Below, in pieces: positions 1-8,774 of a stretch of 64,000 nt of DNA. Under the pieces are notes generated by a model. The model was not told the origin of the DNA and did no database searches. It saw only the letters and a program-made list of their open reading frames with translations. Every line of letters begins with the position of its first letter. Within the stretch, counting starts at the first letter, position 1. The stretch spans positions 36,074 to 100,073 of the forward strand of contig CALJIG010000025.1 in NCBI GenBank assembly GCA_937974175.1, written 5' to 3'. The position numbers and the translations under genes were made by a program. This stretch comes from an uncultured Ignavibacteria bacterium (GTDB lineage Bacteria; Bacteroidota; Ignavibacteria; Tepidaquicellales; Tepidaquicellaceae).

Positions 1-2
1 AG

Positions 3-2108
3 GGATTTATATTTCTTCTCATAGGATTTTTAGTCGGCTATTCAGCACCAAAAGAAAAAGCATCTTTGCTTTTCTACTCTTTAGGGATGAGTTGCTCTTT
101 GGGATTTTTAATCTACGGCGGCGTGCAGCTTTATTTTTCAGGCTCATCTTTTATTCTATATAATTGCTTCTTCTTTTCATTACTGTTTCTTCCAATTTTA
201 ATACATTTTTTTGCAAGTTATCCCATAGATTACAAGTCAAAGCTCAGGAAGCCTTTAATACTCTTAAATTATCTGTTCATTTTTTTATTACAAATAGCTC
301 TTAATTTAAATGATGTTTATAACTTTGTAGAGCTGCCTATAGTTTTTTATAGATTCATACAGTTTATTAATCTGGCTTATATAATAATTGCATTATTATT
401 CCTGATAAAAGCTTATGTCAAAATCAGATTAGAAGACCTTGCCCTGAAAAAGTCTTTAAGAATTATTTTAATTGGCTTTATAATCGGAGTTTTTGGTCTC
501 ATTTATTATTTCATACTGCTTTCATTTATTTATACAACAAGTAATGCTTATAACACGCTTTTCAGAATTCCGACAATTGCAGTGCTTGCAATTCCTCTTT
601 CATTGGGTTATTCAATTTTCAAATACAGAATTCTTGAGACTGAATTTATTATAAAGAAGAGCCTTGTCTTCAGTATAGTTACAGCTTTTATTGTAGGATT
701 TTATCTTTTAATAGTCTTTTTAATTGATAACTTTGTCTCTGTATATTTTAATACGAATAAGCAAATCCTCACAATTACAGTAGTCATTATCATTACTTTT
801 ACTTTTGACTTTGTAAACAAAAAAGCAAAAGATTACATAGATAAAAAGTTATATAGGGAGCGTTACAATTACAGACGTTCTCTTCTGGAATTCACAACTG
901 AAATACAATATCTTCCCAATATAAAACAAATCATTGAAATTTTTGCGCGCATCGTAAAGAAATCGATGGGAGTGAAAAGAATGGATATTGTGATTAAAGA
1001 TCTGGCATATTTTAATCTCCTTCAGGAAACAAATTACCTGCAAGACAGACAATTCAGTGATGAAGATGACGACAAAAGTATCCCTTATCTAAAATTATTT
1101 ACAAAAGATAAAAAATCTAAACTGCTATATAGTCTTCAGCTTCAGGAATTAAAACTAACTGAAACTGAAAAAAAAGTTATTACAGATGCAGGTATTGTTT
1201 TATCAGTACCTCTTATTTACGATGATAATTTAATAGGCGCGCTTAACTTCGGACCTAAAGATTCAGGTAAAGCATACTCAGATGAAGATATTGATTTACT
1301 TGAGACATTATCTTCTCACTGCGCAGTGGCTTTTGAAAACTCACGGTTATTAAGGGAAGAATTGGAAAAAAAGAAGCTTGACGAAGAGTTATCTATAGCA
1401 AAAAATATTCAGGCAGGTCTGCTTCCTAAACTTACTAAAAAAATTCAAGGTCTGGATATAAATGGCATTTCAATTCCTGCAAAAGAAATAGGAGGAGATT
1501 TCTACGATTGCATCGAAATGGGTAATGAAAGATATTTGCTTGTTATAGGAGATGTTTCGGGAAAAGGAATTCCTGCTGCACTCTACATGGCTAAAATACA
1601 GGCGATGATTCAGTATGCCTCAGGCATTTATTCTACTCCTAAAGAAATTTTGCAGGCAGTAAATAATCTAATTTATGAAAGCATTGATAGAAAATCTTTT
1701 GTAACAATTGAACTGGCTATATTTGATTTAAAAAATAAGAAAGTAAAAATATGCCGTGCGGGACATAATCCGTCTATATCGGTAAAAAAGGATACAATTA
1801 ACTTTATTACCAATACCGGGATCGGAATAGGATTAGATAAAGAAAAAATCTTCAATGAAAATCTTACAGAAAGTGAACTTGATATAACTCCCGGTGAAAC
1901 GTTCGTATTCTACACTGACGGACTTACAGAGGCATTCGATGAAAAGAAAGAATTGTATTCACAAAAAAGATTATTTGAAATACTTGGAAAAAACAAAGAC
2001 TGTGATGCAAATGACTTAACCAAGAAGTGCATTGATGACATAATTTTGTTCAGAGGAAATGCCGAACAAAACGATGATATTACACTGCTTATAGTTAAAA
2101 CAACATAA
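3..2108 (+). CDS. Membrane-anchored GAF/SpoIIE (PP2C-type) protein phosphatase, 5' end outside window
   Basis: This is a serine/threonine phosphatase of the RsbU/SpoIIE kind, probably acting on anti-sigma-factor antagonists or similar phosphoproteins. The frame is open from base 3, so the gene starts before the window; the TTG at 66 is not its start. The residues before it (an LxGFLVGYSAPKE-like stretch) align with the middle of the next gene. Order: several hydrophobic membrane segments to about nt 820, a GAF-like domain (about 880-1350), a charged helical linker, then the phosphatase domain with GGDFYD, GDVSGKG, AGHNP, YTDGLTEA and NDDITLL motifs. By comparison with the paralogue at 2167, the missing part should hold a PDZ domain. 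The substrate is unknown. Confidence 0.9.
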   Translation, partial: GFIFLLIGFLVGYSAPKEKASLLFYSLGMSCSLGFLIYGGVQLYFSGSSFILYNCFFFSLLFLPILIHFFASYPIDYKSKLRKPLILLNYLFIFLLQIALNLNDVYNFVELPIVFYRFIQFINLAYIIIALLFLIKAYVKIRLEDLALKKSLRIILIGFIIGVFGLIYYFILLSFIYTTSNAYNTLFRIPTIAVLAIPLSLGYSIFKYRILETEFIIKKSLVFSIVTAFIVGFYLLIVFLIDNFVSVYFNTNKQILTITVVIIITFTFDFVNKKAKDYIDKKLYRERYNYRRSLLEFTTEIQYLPNIKQIIEIFARIVKKSMGVKRMDIVIKDLAYFNLLQETNYLQDRQFSDEDDDKSIPYLKLFTKDKKSKLLYSLQLQELKLTETEKKVITDAGIVLSVPLIYDDNLIGALNFGPKDSGKAYSDEDIDLLETLSSHCAVAFENSRLLREELEKKKLDEELSIAKNIQAGLLPKLTKKIQGLDINGISIPAKEIGGDFYDCIEMGNERYLLVIGDVSGKGIPAALYMAKIQAMIQYASGIYSTPKEILQAVNNLIYESIDRKSFVTIELAIFDLKNKKVKICRAGHNPSISVKKDTINFITNTGIGIGLDKEKIFNENLTESELDITPGETFVFYTDGLTEAFDEKKELYSQKRLFEILGKNKDCDANDLTKKCIDDIILFRGNAEQNDDITLLIVKTT

Positions 2109-2166
2109 GGAATTACAGCTGTAACATTTTTTAATATATTGTGTATACAAAGAATATAAATTGCTT

Positions 2167-4671
2167 ATGAAATTCATAAACAAATATTCCGAACAGACCC
2201 TCAGATATTTTGTCATAATAATAGGATTAATTACATTCTTAATTTCATCCTATTCTTTCCTTGATAATTCTGTCTTCAACAGGATGACAAATGACGATTG
2301 TTTATGGATTGATGACTACAATGGTGTTAAAGCAAAGGAATCTTTATTCATTGTTCAGATTGTTCCTGGAGGCGTTACCGATAAAGCAGGTGTTAAAGAC
2401 GGTGATATACTTGTAGAAATAAACGGCAAAAAATTTAAGGATATAAAAGAAGCTCAATGGCTTATCAATCAGGCTGAATCGGGCGAAGTACTTACATATA
2501 CACTCGTAAGAGACAATGAAGTTTTAAAACTTTCATTTCAGGCATATAAATTTTTTAATCTTGTTTTAATAGTATCCTTTTTCCTTAGCTTAGGTTTTCT
2601 TATCATCGGATTTGTAGTGGGCTACTCGAAGCCGAAAGAAATTACATCCCAAATATTTTTCTTTCTTTCGATGGCATTCGCAATTTCATATTCTCCCGGT
2701 CTTGATTATTTTTCAGGTTATCCATGGACGATTGTCTATAGCTATATTGTTCTAAAAGCTATTGGTGGTGCGTTCGTAAATCCGTTATTCATACATTTCT
2801 TTATTACTTACCCCATTAAATACGAATTCAAAAGGCGTAAACTTTTCTTATGGATAATTTACGGAGTTAGTATTATTCTTATTCTGCTTACTTTCTTTAT
2901 TACTGTTGATATCCCGGGTTTTGCATATTTAAGCGGTATTTATATGTCAATAGGCTTCCATTATCTCATAAAATCTTATCGTAAATCTGAAAGTGAGATA
3001 ATAAAAAAATCATTCCGTGTTATCATAGGAGGTTTTATTTTAGGTTTTATAGGTCTGACATATTTATTGGTATACACTGTCTTTGTTAAAAAAGCAACTT
3101 TCCTTGTTTCACCATTATGGTTTGCTCCGTTCCTGCTTGTGCTGGCAATACCGGTTTCATTCGGATATTCAATTTTCAAATATAAAATTCTTGATACAGA
3201 ATTTATTATTAAAAAAGGACTGGTGTTCGGTATTCTTACCTCTATAATTGTCCTGTTTTATCTGGGGATAGTATATACTGCAGATACTATACTTAGCGGC
3301 TATATTGGTACAGACAGAAAAGTAATTACTTTCACGGCTATAATAGTAATAACGTTCACCTTTGATTTCTTTAACAAGAGGGCAAAGGATTTTGTAGATA
3401 AACAGTTTTATAAAGACAGATATAATTACAGAAAAGCTCTGCTTGATTTTTCTCAGGAGCTTCCAAAGATGAAAAGTATAAGGCAGGTGCTGGATAAGCT
3501 CGGAATATCAGCTAAGCAGATTATGGGAATTGCAAAACTGAATGTATGGATTTATGATGACAGGTATTTGAATATTCTAAAGAAAGAGATTCAGTTAAAA
3601 GAAGAGAACAAAACGATTACATTTAAAGATATTTGGTTGGATGAACTGATGACAAAAATATTTAAAGATAATACAGAACCCGTTTTGTTATCCGATATAG
3701 AAATTGATGAATTAAATCTCAGTGAACAGGATGTAGAGGCAATACATAAGGCAAATATTTATTTAGCCGTACCAATTTATCTTAAGGATAAGCTAATCGG
3801 CGCTTTAAACTTCAGTAAAAAACCATCCGGGAAGGAATACTCAGAAGAAGATCTTGATCTTTTAAAAACAATTGCATCACAGACTGCAATTTCATTCGAA
3901 AGCGCAAGACTCCAGTTAGAGGAAGTTGATAAACAAAAAATTGATGAAGAGCTTGGTATCGCCAGAAAAATTCAGGAGAGCTTATTACCTGATAGAGCAA
4001 TAGAAATTGAAGGTCTGGATTTAACCGGCTCTTCAAGTCCGGCAAAAACTATAGGCGGTGATTTTTATGACTTAATAAAAATCAGTGATAAGAAACTATT
4101 AGTGATTGTAGCTGATGTATCAGGTAAGGGTATTCCTGCAGCATTAAATTTATCTAAAGTGCAGGCGATGATTCAGTTCTCAACAAAAATATTTGATTCA
4201 CCTAAGGATATATTGAAATCGGTAAACAAGCAGATTTACAATAAGATTGACAGGAAGTCATTTGTAACTATTGCCGCAGGATTATTTGATCTGGAAAATA
4301 TGACGCTGAAAATCTGCAGAGCAGGACATAACCCGACACTTTATGCCAACAAGAATGAAGTAAAAGAAATAAACTCAAAAGGAATTGGTTTAGGTTTGGA
4401 TAATGCAAAACTCTTCGATGCCAATTTGCAGGAAGTCGAATTGAAGTTAAATAAAGATGATATATTCTTATTTTATTCTGACGGACTGACTGAGGCAATG
4501 AATTCTTTTAAAGAAGAGTTCGGATTAAATAATGTGAAGAGAATATTAAAAGATAATGTTGACGGTAACTCTGGCGATATACAAAGAAATCTCATTGATG
4601 AAGTGAAGGCTTTCAAAGGAAGCGCTGAACAGAATGATGACATTACACTTGTAACAATAAAAATTAAATAG
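2167..4671 (+). CDS. PDZ/membrane/GAF/SpoIIE protein phosphatase
   Basis: This is a full-length paralogue of the preceding gene, 834 aa from the ATG at 2167; a TTG at 2161 is an alternative start. One N-terminal membrane segment is followed by a PDZ domain (about residues 60-125, GGVTDKAGVKDGD), a block of hydrophobic segments (about 135-400), a GAF-like domain and a C-terminal PP2C/SpoIIE phosphatase with GGDFYD, ADVSGKG, AGHNP, YSDGLTEA and NDDITL. The acidic residues of these motifs bind the catalytic metals in the family. The domain order suggests an envelope signal (PDZ or membrane part) controlling cytoplasmic dephosphorylation. No partner kinase or STAS protein is in the window, so the pathway is inference. 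Confidence 0.9.
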   Translation: MKFINKYSEQTLRYFVIIIGLITFLISSYSFLDNSVFNRMTNDDCLWIDDYNGVKAKESLFIVQIVPGGVTDKAGVKDGDILVEINGKKFKDIKEAQWLINQAESGEVLTYTLVRDNEVLKLSFQAYKFFNLVLIVSFFLSLGFLIIGFVVGYSKPKEITSQIFFFLSMAFAISYSPGLDYFSGYPWTIVYSYIVLKAIGGAFVNPLFIHFFITYPIKYEFKRRKLFLWIIYGVSIILILLTFFITVDIPGFAYLSGIYMSIGFHYLIKSYRKSESEIIKKSFRVIIGGFILGFIGLTYLLVYTVFVKKATFLVSPLWFAPFLLVLAIPVSFGYSIFKYKILDTEFIIKKGLVFGILTSIIVLFYLGIVYTADTILSGYIGTDRKVITFTAIIVITFTFDFFNKRAKDFVDKQFYKDRYNYRKALLDFSQELPKMKSIRQVLDKLGISAKQIMGIAKLNVWIYDDRYLNILKKEIQLKEENKTITFKDIWLDELMTKIFKDNTEPVLLSDIEIDELNLSEQDVEAIHKANIYLAVPIYLKDKLIGALNFSKKPSGKEYSEEDLDLLKTIASQTAISFESARLQLEEVDKQKIDEELGIARKIQESLLPDRAIEIEGLDLTGSSSPAKTIGGDFYDLIKISDKKLLVIVADVSGKGIPAALNLSKVQAMIQFSTKIFDSPKDILKSVNKQIYNKIDRKSFVTIAAGLFDLENMTLKICRAGHNPTLYANKNEVKEINSKGIGLGLDNAKLFDANLQEVELKLNKDDIFLFYSDGLTEAMNSFKEEFGLNNVKRILKDNVDGNSGDIQRNLIDEVKAFKGSAEQNDDITLVTIKIK

Positions 4672-4701
4672 GCTTCCCTAAGCCACAAATCTCTCAATAA
4701 T

Positions 4702-5994
4702 ATGATTGCGCGTTACTCAAGAAAACAGGTCAGTGATATCTGGTCTGACGAAGCCCGTTTTAGGATATGGCTTGATATAGAAATACTTGCATGCGAAGCT
4801 CAGGCAAACCTTGGCATCATTCCACAATCAGCAGTAAAAAACATCAGAGCAAAAGCAAAGTTTAATACTCAGAAAATACTTCGTATAGAGGAGAAAGTTA
4901 AGCATGACGTTATTGCTTTTCTTACGAATGTAGGCGAGTATGTCGGAATGGATTCCAGATTTATTCATATGGGAATGACAAGCTCAGATGTTGTTGATAC
5001 ATGTTTATCAGTACAGATGAAACAGGCAGGAGAGATAATTCTCAAAGACTTAATTGATGTGAGGGAGAGCTTAAAGAAGAAGGCAAAAAGGTATAAGTAC
5101 CTTACGCAAATCGGAAGAACACACGGAGTGCATGCAGAGCCTATAACTCTGGGGCTTAAGTTTGCGTTATGGTATGATGAAATGAACCGTAACACTGATA
5201 GAATGAAAAGAGCAATTGATACGATATCAGTCGGGCAGATCTCAGGCGCAGTAGGAACATACGAACACCTTTCACCAAAAGTCGAAGCTTACGTTTGTAA
5301 GAAACTGGGACTAAAAACTACAAAGATATCAACTCAGATATTGCAAAGAGACAGACATGCAGAGTACATGAATACGTTAGCTTTGATTGGTTCATCCATC
5401 GAAAAGTTCACCACAGAAATAAGACACCTTCAGAAAACAGAGACTCTTGAGCTTGAGGAGTCATTTTCCAAAGGGCAGAAGGGCTCATCCGCAATGCCGC
5501 ATAAGAAGAATCCGATTACCTGTGAACGTTTATCCGGAATGGCAAGAGTGCTGAGAGGCAATGCATTAGCTTCAATGGAAAACATTGCGCTTTGGCATGA
5601 AAGAGATATAAGCCATTCATCGGTTGAAAGGATAGTGGTGCCTGATTCAACTATTCTCACAGATTACATACTTTATCAATTCAAACAAATAGTTGATAAT
5701 ATAGTAGTTTATGAGGAGAATATCAAAAAGAATTTAAACCTGACTAACGGGTTAATTTTTTCTCAGACTGTTTTATTAAAGCTGATTGAGAAAAAAATGA
5801 AAAGAGAAACTGCATATAAAATTGTACAGGATGTAGCAATGAAATGCTGGAGAGAAAAAATCAGTTTCTTTGATTTACTAAAGAACGATAGTGAAGTAAA
5901 AAAATATTTAACTGAAAAAGAGCTTACTGATATTTTCGATTATTCAAAATCGAAAAAGAACATAGACTTTATTTTTAAAAGAGTGGGACTTTAA
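4702..5994 (+). CDS. purB: Adenylosuccinate lyase
   Basis: PurB cleaves SAICAR to AICAR and adenylosuccinate to AMP, both releasing fumarate, in purine synthesis. The 430-aa length is normal for the bacterial family. Diagnostic fumarase/aspartase-superfamily motifs are present: MTSSD (92-96), GRTHGVHAEP (138-147, with the catalytic-type His141) and the signature loop GSSAMPHKKNP (261-271) that carries the catalytic serine. It follows the phosphatase gene by 30 bases with no visible terminator, so it may be cotranscribed, and it converges on lexA across a heptamer repeat array. No clear Shine-Dalgarno site is seen. Confidence 0.97.
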   Translation: MIARYSRKQVSDIWSDEARFRIWLDIEILACEAQANLGIIPQSAVKNIRAKAKFNTQKILRIEEKVKHDVIAFLTNVGEYVGMDSRFIHMGMTSSDVVDTCLSVQMKQAGEIILKDLIDVRESLKKKAKRYKYLTQIGRTHGVHAEPITLGLKFALWYDEMNRNTDRMKRAIDTISVGQISGAVGTYEHLSPKVEAYVCKKLGLKTTKISTQILQRDRHAEYMNTLALIGSSIEKFTTEIRHLQKTETLELEESFSKGQKGSSAMPHKKNPITCERLSGMARVLRGNALASMENIALWHERDISHSSVERIVVPDSTILTDYILYQFKQIVDNIVVYEENIKKNLNLTNGLIFSQTVLLKLIEKKMKRETAYKIVQDVAMKCWREKISFFDLLKNDSEVKKYLTEKELTDIFDYSKSKKNIDFIFKRVGL

Positions 5995-5998
5995 TCAG

Positions 5999-6184
5999 TT
6001 ATGAATTATGAATTATGAATTATGAATTATAAATTATGATTGCTAAATGCGAATTGCCAACTGCTAATTGCTAATTGCTAAATGCGAATTGCCAACTGCT
6101 AATTGCTAATTGCTAATTGCTAATTGCTAATTGCTAATTGCTAATTGCTAATTGATAATTGCTAATTGCTAATTGCTAATTGAT
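5999..6184. repeat. Heptanucleotide tandem array between purB and lexA
   Basis: About 26 heptamer units fill the whole space between the two convergent stop codons. The first few are of the atgaatt type, the rest mainly gctaatt with variants gctaaat, gcgaatt and gccaact. A block of five variant units (35 bases) starting at 6042 is repeated exactly at 6077, giving a second-order period. It resembles the short tandemly repeated sequences known from cyanobacteria in form only. It ends directly at the lexA stop codon. Confidence 0.95.
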
Positions 6185-6805
6185 TTACGCTACAAATCCT
6201 CTTCTTAATTCAATTACTTTTCCGATAATACTGAACGGTCTGTTCATTATAGCTTTATATCTCGGATTAGCTGCTTCTAAGTAAGCTTTGATTTTTGTTT
6301 TCTTTAAAGTCTTGCAAGTTGCTTCATCATCCAATAAAGCAATAACAACATCGCCGTTATCTGCATCTTCCTGTTTGCGGACAATCACAATATCACCATC
6401 GTAAATACCGGCATCCTTCATACTTTCCCCTTTTATTCTTAGAGCAAAGTGAATTGTATGTCCCGCCTTATTTTTTTCCATGGTAACATATCCCTGAATA
6501 TTTTCCTGCGCGAAGATCGGGTCACCTGCTGCTACGTTTCCATAAATCGGTATCATATCTGCCATATCCTGCATTTTATTATCACCCGGGCGGGTAACTT
6601 TAAATCCGCGGGCTACATCAGGGTATCTTTTTATAAAGCCTTTTTTCTCAATGGCGAAAACATGGTCCTGCACAGTACCAAGAGTGATCTTAAATTCCTC
6701 TGCAATTTCCTTAAGTGTAGGAGGAAAAGGATTATCAATAGAGAATTTCTCTATGAAGTTAAGGATCAAATCCTGCTTTTCTGTTAGTTTTTTAGCTCGT
6801 GCCAT
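6185..6805 (-). CDS. lexA: LexA repressor
   Basis: LexA represses the DNA-damage (SOS) genes and cleaves itself when RecA filaments form. The 206-aa protein has an N-terminal winged helix (about 1-70, TLKEIAEEFKITLGTVQ) and a C-terminal S24 peptidase domain. The self-cleavage site is Ala93-Gly94 in NVAAGDP. The catalytic pair is Ser128 in IKGESMKDAG and Lys165 in ATCKTLKK, so the autoprotease appears intact. The start is an ATG at 6805 without a strong Shine-Dalgarno site. I could not identify a SOS box by eye upstream; a TTTG about 45 bases upstream may be part of a Bacteroidota-type promoter. Confidence 0.97.
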   Translation of the reverse strand: MARAKKLTEKQDLILNFIEKFSIDNPFPPTLKEIAEEFKITLGTVQDHVFAIEKKGFIKRYPDVARGFKVTRPGDNKMQDMADMIPIYGNVAAGDPIFAQENIQGYVTMEKNKAGHTIHFALRIKGESMKDAGIYDGDIVIVRKQEDADNGDVVIALLDDEATCKTLKKTKIKAYLEAANPRYKAIMNRPFSIIGKVIELRRGFVA

Positions 6806-7032
6806 ATATTATATACTTTATTTAATTAACCTTAAACAAATATGGCTTAAATCTCTTTAAATTGCAAGTGATAATTATCATAATAAATTGAAGCTTATAA
6901 AAGGTGCATTTTGGGTCAGTTAGAATTTTTTTAATAACAGATTTTTTGATGAATTTTTGACGGGTTTCTGCAAAATAAAATTGAATCATGAGTTATAAAT
7001 TCTGAATTATGAATTTTTGTAATAGTCAAAAG

Positions 7033-7109
7033 GTCGGGAAATAGTCGGATTTTACTTTGCCACAAAAAATCTCACAAAATTTTTAATGTCACATTATTGT
7101 CACATTTTA
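7033..7109. repeat. Direct repeat copy 1 of 3
   Basis: It begins gtcgggaaatagtcggattt and ends with a gtcacattattgtcacattt-like stretch. The core matches copies at 7162-7250 and 7328-7402. Copies are separated by unrelated hairpins, so this is a dispersed unit, not a tandem array. Confidence 0.9.
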
Positions 7110-7120
7110 CCTGTCATCGG

Positions 7121-7148
7121 ACCTGACAGGATTGAAAACCTGTCAGGT
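7121..7148. repeat. Perfect 10-bp inverted repeat, 8-base loop
   Basis: acctgacagg (7121-7130) pairs with cctgtcaggt (7139-7148) around attgaaaa. There is no T run after it on either strand, so an intergenic palindromic repeat is likelier than an intrinsic terminator. Confidence 0.85.
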
Positions 7149-7161
7149 CAATTTAATAGAA

Positions 7162-7250
7162 GTCGGGAAATAGTCGGATTTTACTTTGCCACTAAAACAT
7201 CAAAGCTTTAAATTTCACAAAATTTCAGTGTCACATTATTGTAACATTTT
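7162..7250. repeat. Direct repeat copy 2 of 3
   Basis: It shares the gtcgggaaatagtcggattt head and the acattattgt tail with copies 1 and 3, but carries about 12 extra bases in the middle (near 7193-7213). Confidence 0.9.
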
Positions 7251-7287
7251 GATACCGCTCCGCCTTGGCGGACTTTCAGCCCTCAGT

Positions 7288-7310
7288 CCCCCTCCTTCTA
7301 AAGGAGGGGG
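7288..7310. repeat. Perfect 10-bp GC-rich hairpin
   Basis: ccccctcctt (7288-7297) pairs with aaggaggggg (7301-7310) across a 3-base loop. It lies between direct-repeat copies 2 and 3. Both strands lack the U run expected of a terminator. Confidence 0.85.
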
Positions 7311-7327
7311 AAGTCGAGTGTGAAATA

Positions 7328-7402
7328 GTCGGGAAATAGTCGGATTTTACTTTGCCACAAAAATCTTACAAAATTTTTAATGTAACATTATTGTCACATT
7401 TT
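7328..7402. repeat. Direct repeat copy 3 of 3
   Basis: This is the third copy of the 75-89-base unit, closest in sequence to copy 1. It ends immediately before the folded element that starts at 7405. Confidence 0.9.
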
Positions 7403-7404
7403 GT

Positions 7405-7566
7405 GCAAAGCTACATCCTGCTGAAACCGGAGGGAGCTTTGCTTCACTCGGGGCGCCGCGTCCCGACGGAGTCGGGACTGCGGAGCAATAAAATAATTCG
7501 CAGCGCGAATTATTTTATTGCTCCGACCGAACCTGCGGTTCGGGCGGCGCCCCATAATAGCTTTGC
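7405..7566. repeat. Nested palindrome able to form a four-way junction
   Basis: The core is 7450-7553. The closing stem is ggggcgccgc (7450-7459) with gcggcgcccc (7544-7553). Inside are three perfect hairpins, each with a 3-base loop: 7460-7467/7471-7478 (8 bp, gtcccgac), 7481-7501/7505-7525 (21 bp, AT-rich) and 7527-7533/7537-7543 (7 bp, ccgaacc). Only tg (7479-7480) and a (7526) are unpaired at the junction, so 92 of 104 bases pair. The flanks carry gcaaagct (7405-7412) and agctttgc (7435-7442 and 7559-7566). The GC-rich parts contrast sharply with the surroundings. No protein product is supported. Confidence 0.9.
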
Positions 7567-7588
7567 AATATACAAAAGTTATTTTTCA

Positions 7589-7634
7589 ATAAAAAACAAT
7601 TTCTCCCTATTAGTAGGGAGAAATTGTTTTTTAT
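7589..7634 (-). terminator. Strong bidirectional terminator-type hairpin
   Basis: A perfect 21-bp stem (7589-7609 with 7614-7634) has a ttag loop and A/T runs at both outer ends. It overlaps the stop codon of the minus-strand gene at 7631, so it probably ends transcription of the barrel gene cluster. Confidence 0.85.
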
Positions 7635-8758
7635 AAGGGGCTATAATTAATACTTAAAGCCAGTGTGAAAAATTTATCCAAAGACGAAGGATATCTTGTG
7701 TATCCCGGTTCCATGCTCGCATAGTCTATTTTTAAAGTTAATGGAGCGGTGAATTTTAAAATTTTATTCAGCGGTATCTGAAATCCAAATCCAATTGTAA
7801 AATCGGATTGTGTTTTAGGCACAATATCCCAATAATAGTCGTTTCCAATTTCATCGCGGATTTTAGTGTAGTAATACCCTGCTCTCAACGCAATAATTTC
7901 GTAGAGTAAAATTTCTTCACCGATTTTATAAACTGCATCAAAATCTGAATTCAGTACTTTTTCAAACTCAACGTGAGTAAAAGAAGAAATCATTTCATTA
8001 CTTTTCTTAATTCCCCCATCTTTTATTTTTAAAGAATAGCTTCCGCCTATTCTGAAAATAACCGGCAATGGCTCTTCGACCGGCACATAATTTACGTAAT
8101 GAACTTTTGAGCCGGTTATATTATAAATCGAAGAACCTATTTGAAATGCCTGTAATAAATTTTTATTTGAGTTGTTTTCAAATGTAAATTTTTTAAGCAC
8201 TCCGAAATCCAATGTAACTCCGTCATCGTGGACAGAATATTCATACACGGTTCCTAAACGAATTCCTATATATGCATCGGGATAATAGCTGATATGATAT
8301 ACACCTACATTTACTCCTGCAAAAAAATCTTTTACCACTTCTCTTGAATAGTTAATTCTGTATATGGCATTGTAAACTTTGCCGTTTACTCCACGGTCCC
8401 GGTAAGTTTTATCATCTTTACCCCAATAATATCTGCTTATTCCGAAGCTCCCGGATATTTGATTTGTATATGAAAGCCCAATAAAATTGAATGAGGACTT
8501 CCCTGTTTTCGGCTCTGAATAAGATGAATTAAAATTAATTCCATTAGTAAGACTTGTAAGTGCCGGATTGTAAAAAGAGCCAAAGTCACCGTCGGAATTT
8601 GCCACAAGTCCGTTACCCATGGCCTCAGCTTTAGGGCTGGGCTGACGGTTAAGATACAGGTCAGATAGCGCGCCATAATATATATTTTTTCCATGCCCTA
8701 ATTGTGAGTAAGAAATATTTGAACAAAAAATAAAAATGCATAGCGATATGATTTTCAT
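7631..8758 (-). CDS. PorV/PorQ-like outer-membrane barrel protein, paralogue 1
   Basis: A predicted beta-rich outer-membrane protein of 375 aa with a signal peptide ending near SYSQ. It carries the family-type motif SPKAEAMGNGLVANSDGDFG followed by YNPALTS, as in PorV/PorQ-type proteins that serve type IX secretion or long-chain lipid transport. The remainder is alternating aromatic and polar strands (YSREVVKDFFAGVNVG, LRAGYYYT) ending in aromatic-rich strands. It is the last of four tandem paralogues and lies 16 bases after paralogue 2 on the minus strand. Assignment to the broad family is fairly sure; a specific T9SS role is inference. Confidence 0.75.
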   Translation of the reverse strand: MKIISLCIFIFCSNISYSQLGHGKNIYYGALSDLYLNRQPSPKAEAMGNGLVANSDGDFGSFYNPALTSLTNGINFNSSYSEPKTGKSSFNFIGLSYTNQISGSFGISRYYWGKDDKTYRDRGVNGKVYNAIYRINYSREVVKDFFAGVNVGVYHISYYPDAYIGIRLGTVYEYSVHDDGVTLDFGVLKKFTFENNSNKNLLQAFQIGSSIYNITGSKVHYVNYVPVEEPLPVIFRIGGSYSLKIKDGGIKKSNEMISSFTHVEFEKVLNSDFDAVYKIGEEILLYEIIALRAGYYYTKIRDEIGNDYYWDIVPKTQSDFTIGFGFQIPLNKILKFTAPLTLKIDYASMEPGYTRYPSSLDKFFTLALSINYSPL

Positions 8759-8774
8759 AGGGATATTGGGTTAA

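Larger units (their letters stand above)
6806..7630. other. Gene-free, repeat-dense region between lexA and the barrel gene cluster
   Basis: There is no convincing gene in 825 bases. The first 200 bases hold lexA's upstream region and short atgaatt-like repeats. The rest is a mosaic of three 75-89-base direct repeats, three separate inverted repeats and one large folded element, each listed separately. A short plus-strand open frame crossing the folded element is judged spurious. Confidence 0.8.

Noticed and set aside
5999..6184. Heptamer array as a CRISPR or origin iteron set
   Set aside because: The units are contiguous without spacers and lie between convergent genes; no DnaA box or replication gene is near.
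6449..6860. Plus-strand open frames across lexA
   Set aside because: They are antisense to an intact, motif-complete lexA and have no recognisable features.
7033..7402. Three direct repeats with spacers, CRISPR-like at first sight
   Set aside because: The units are 75-89 bases and unequal, the intervals contain palindromes, and no cas gene is present.
7352..7636. Plus-strand 94-codon open frame
   Set aside because: It reads through a direct repeat, the four-way-junction palindrome and a terminator; no signal or domain supports it.
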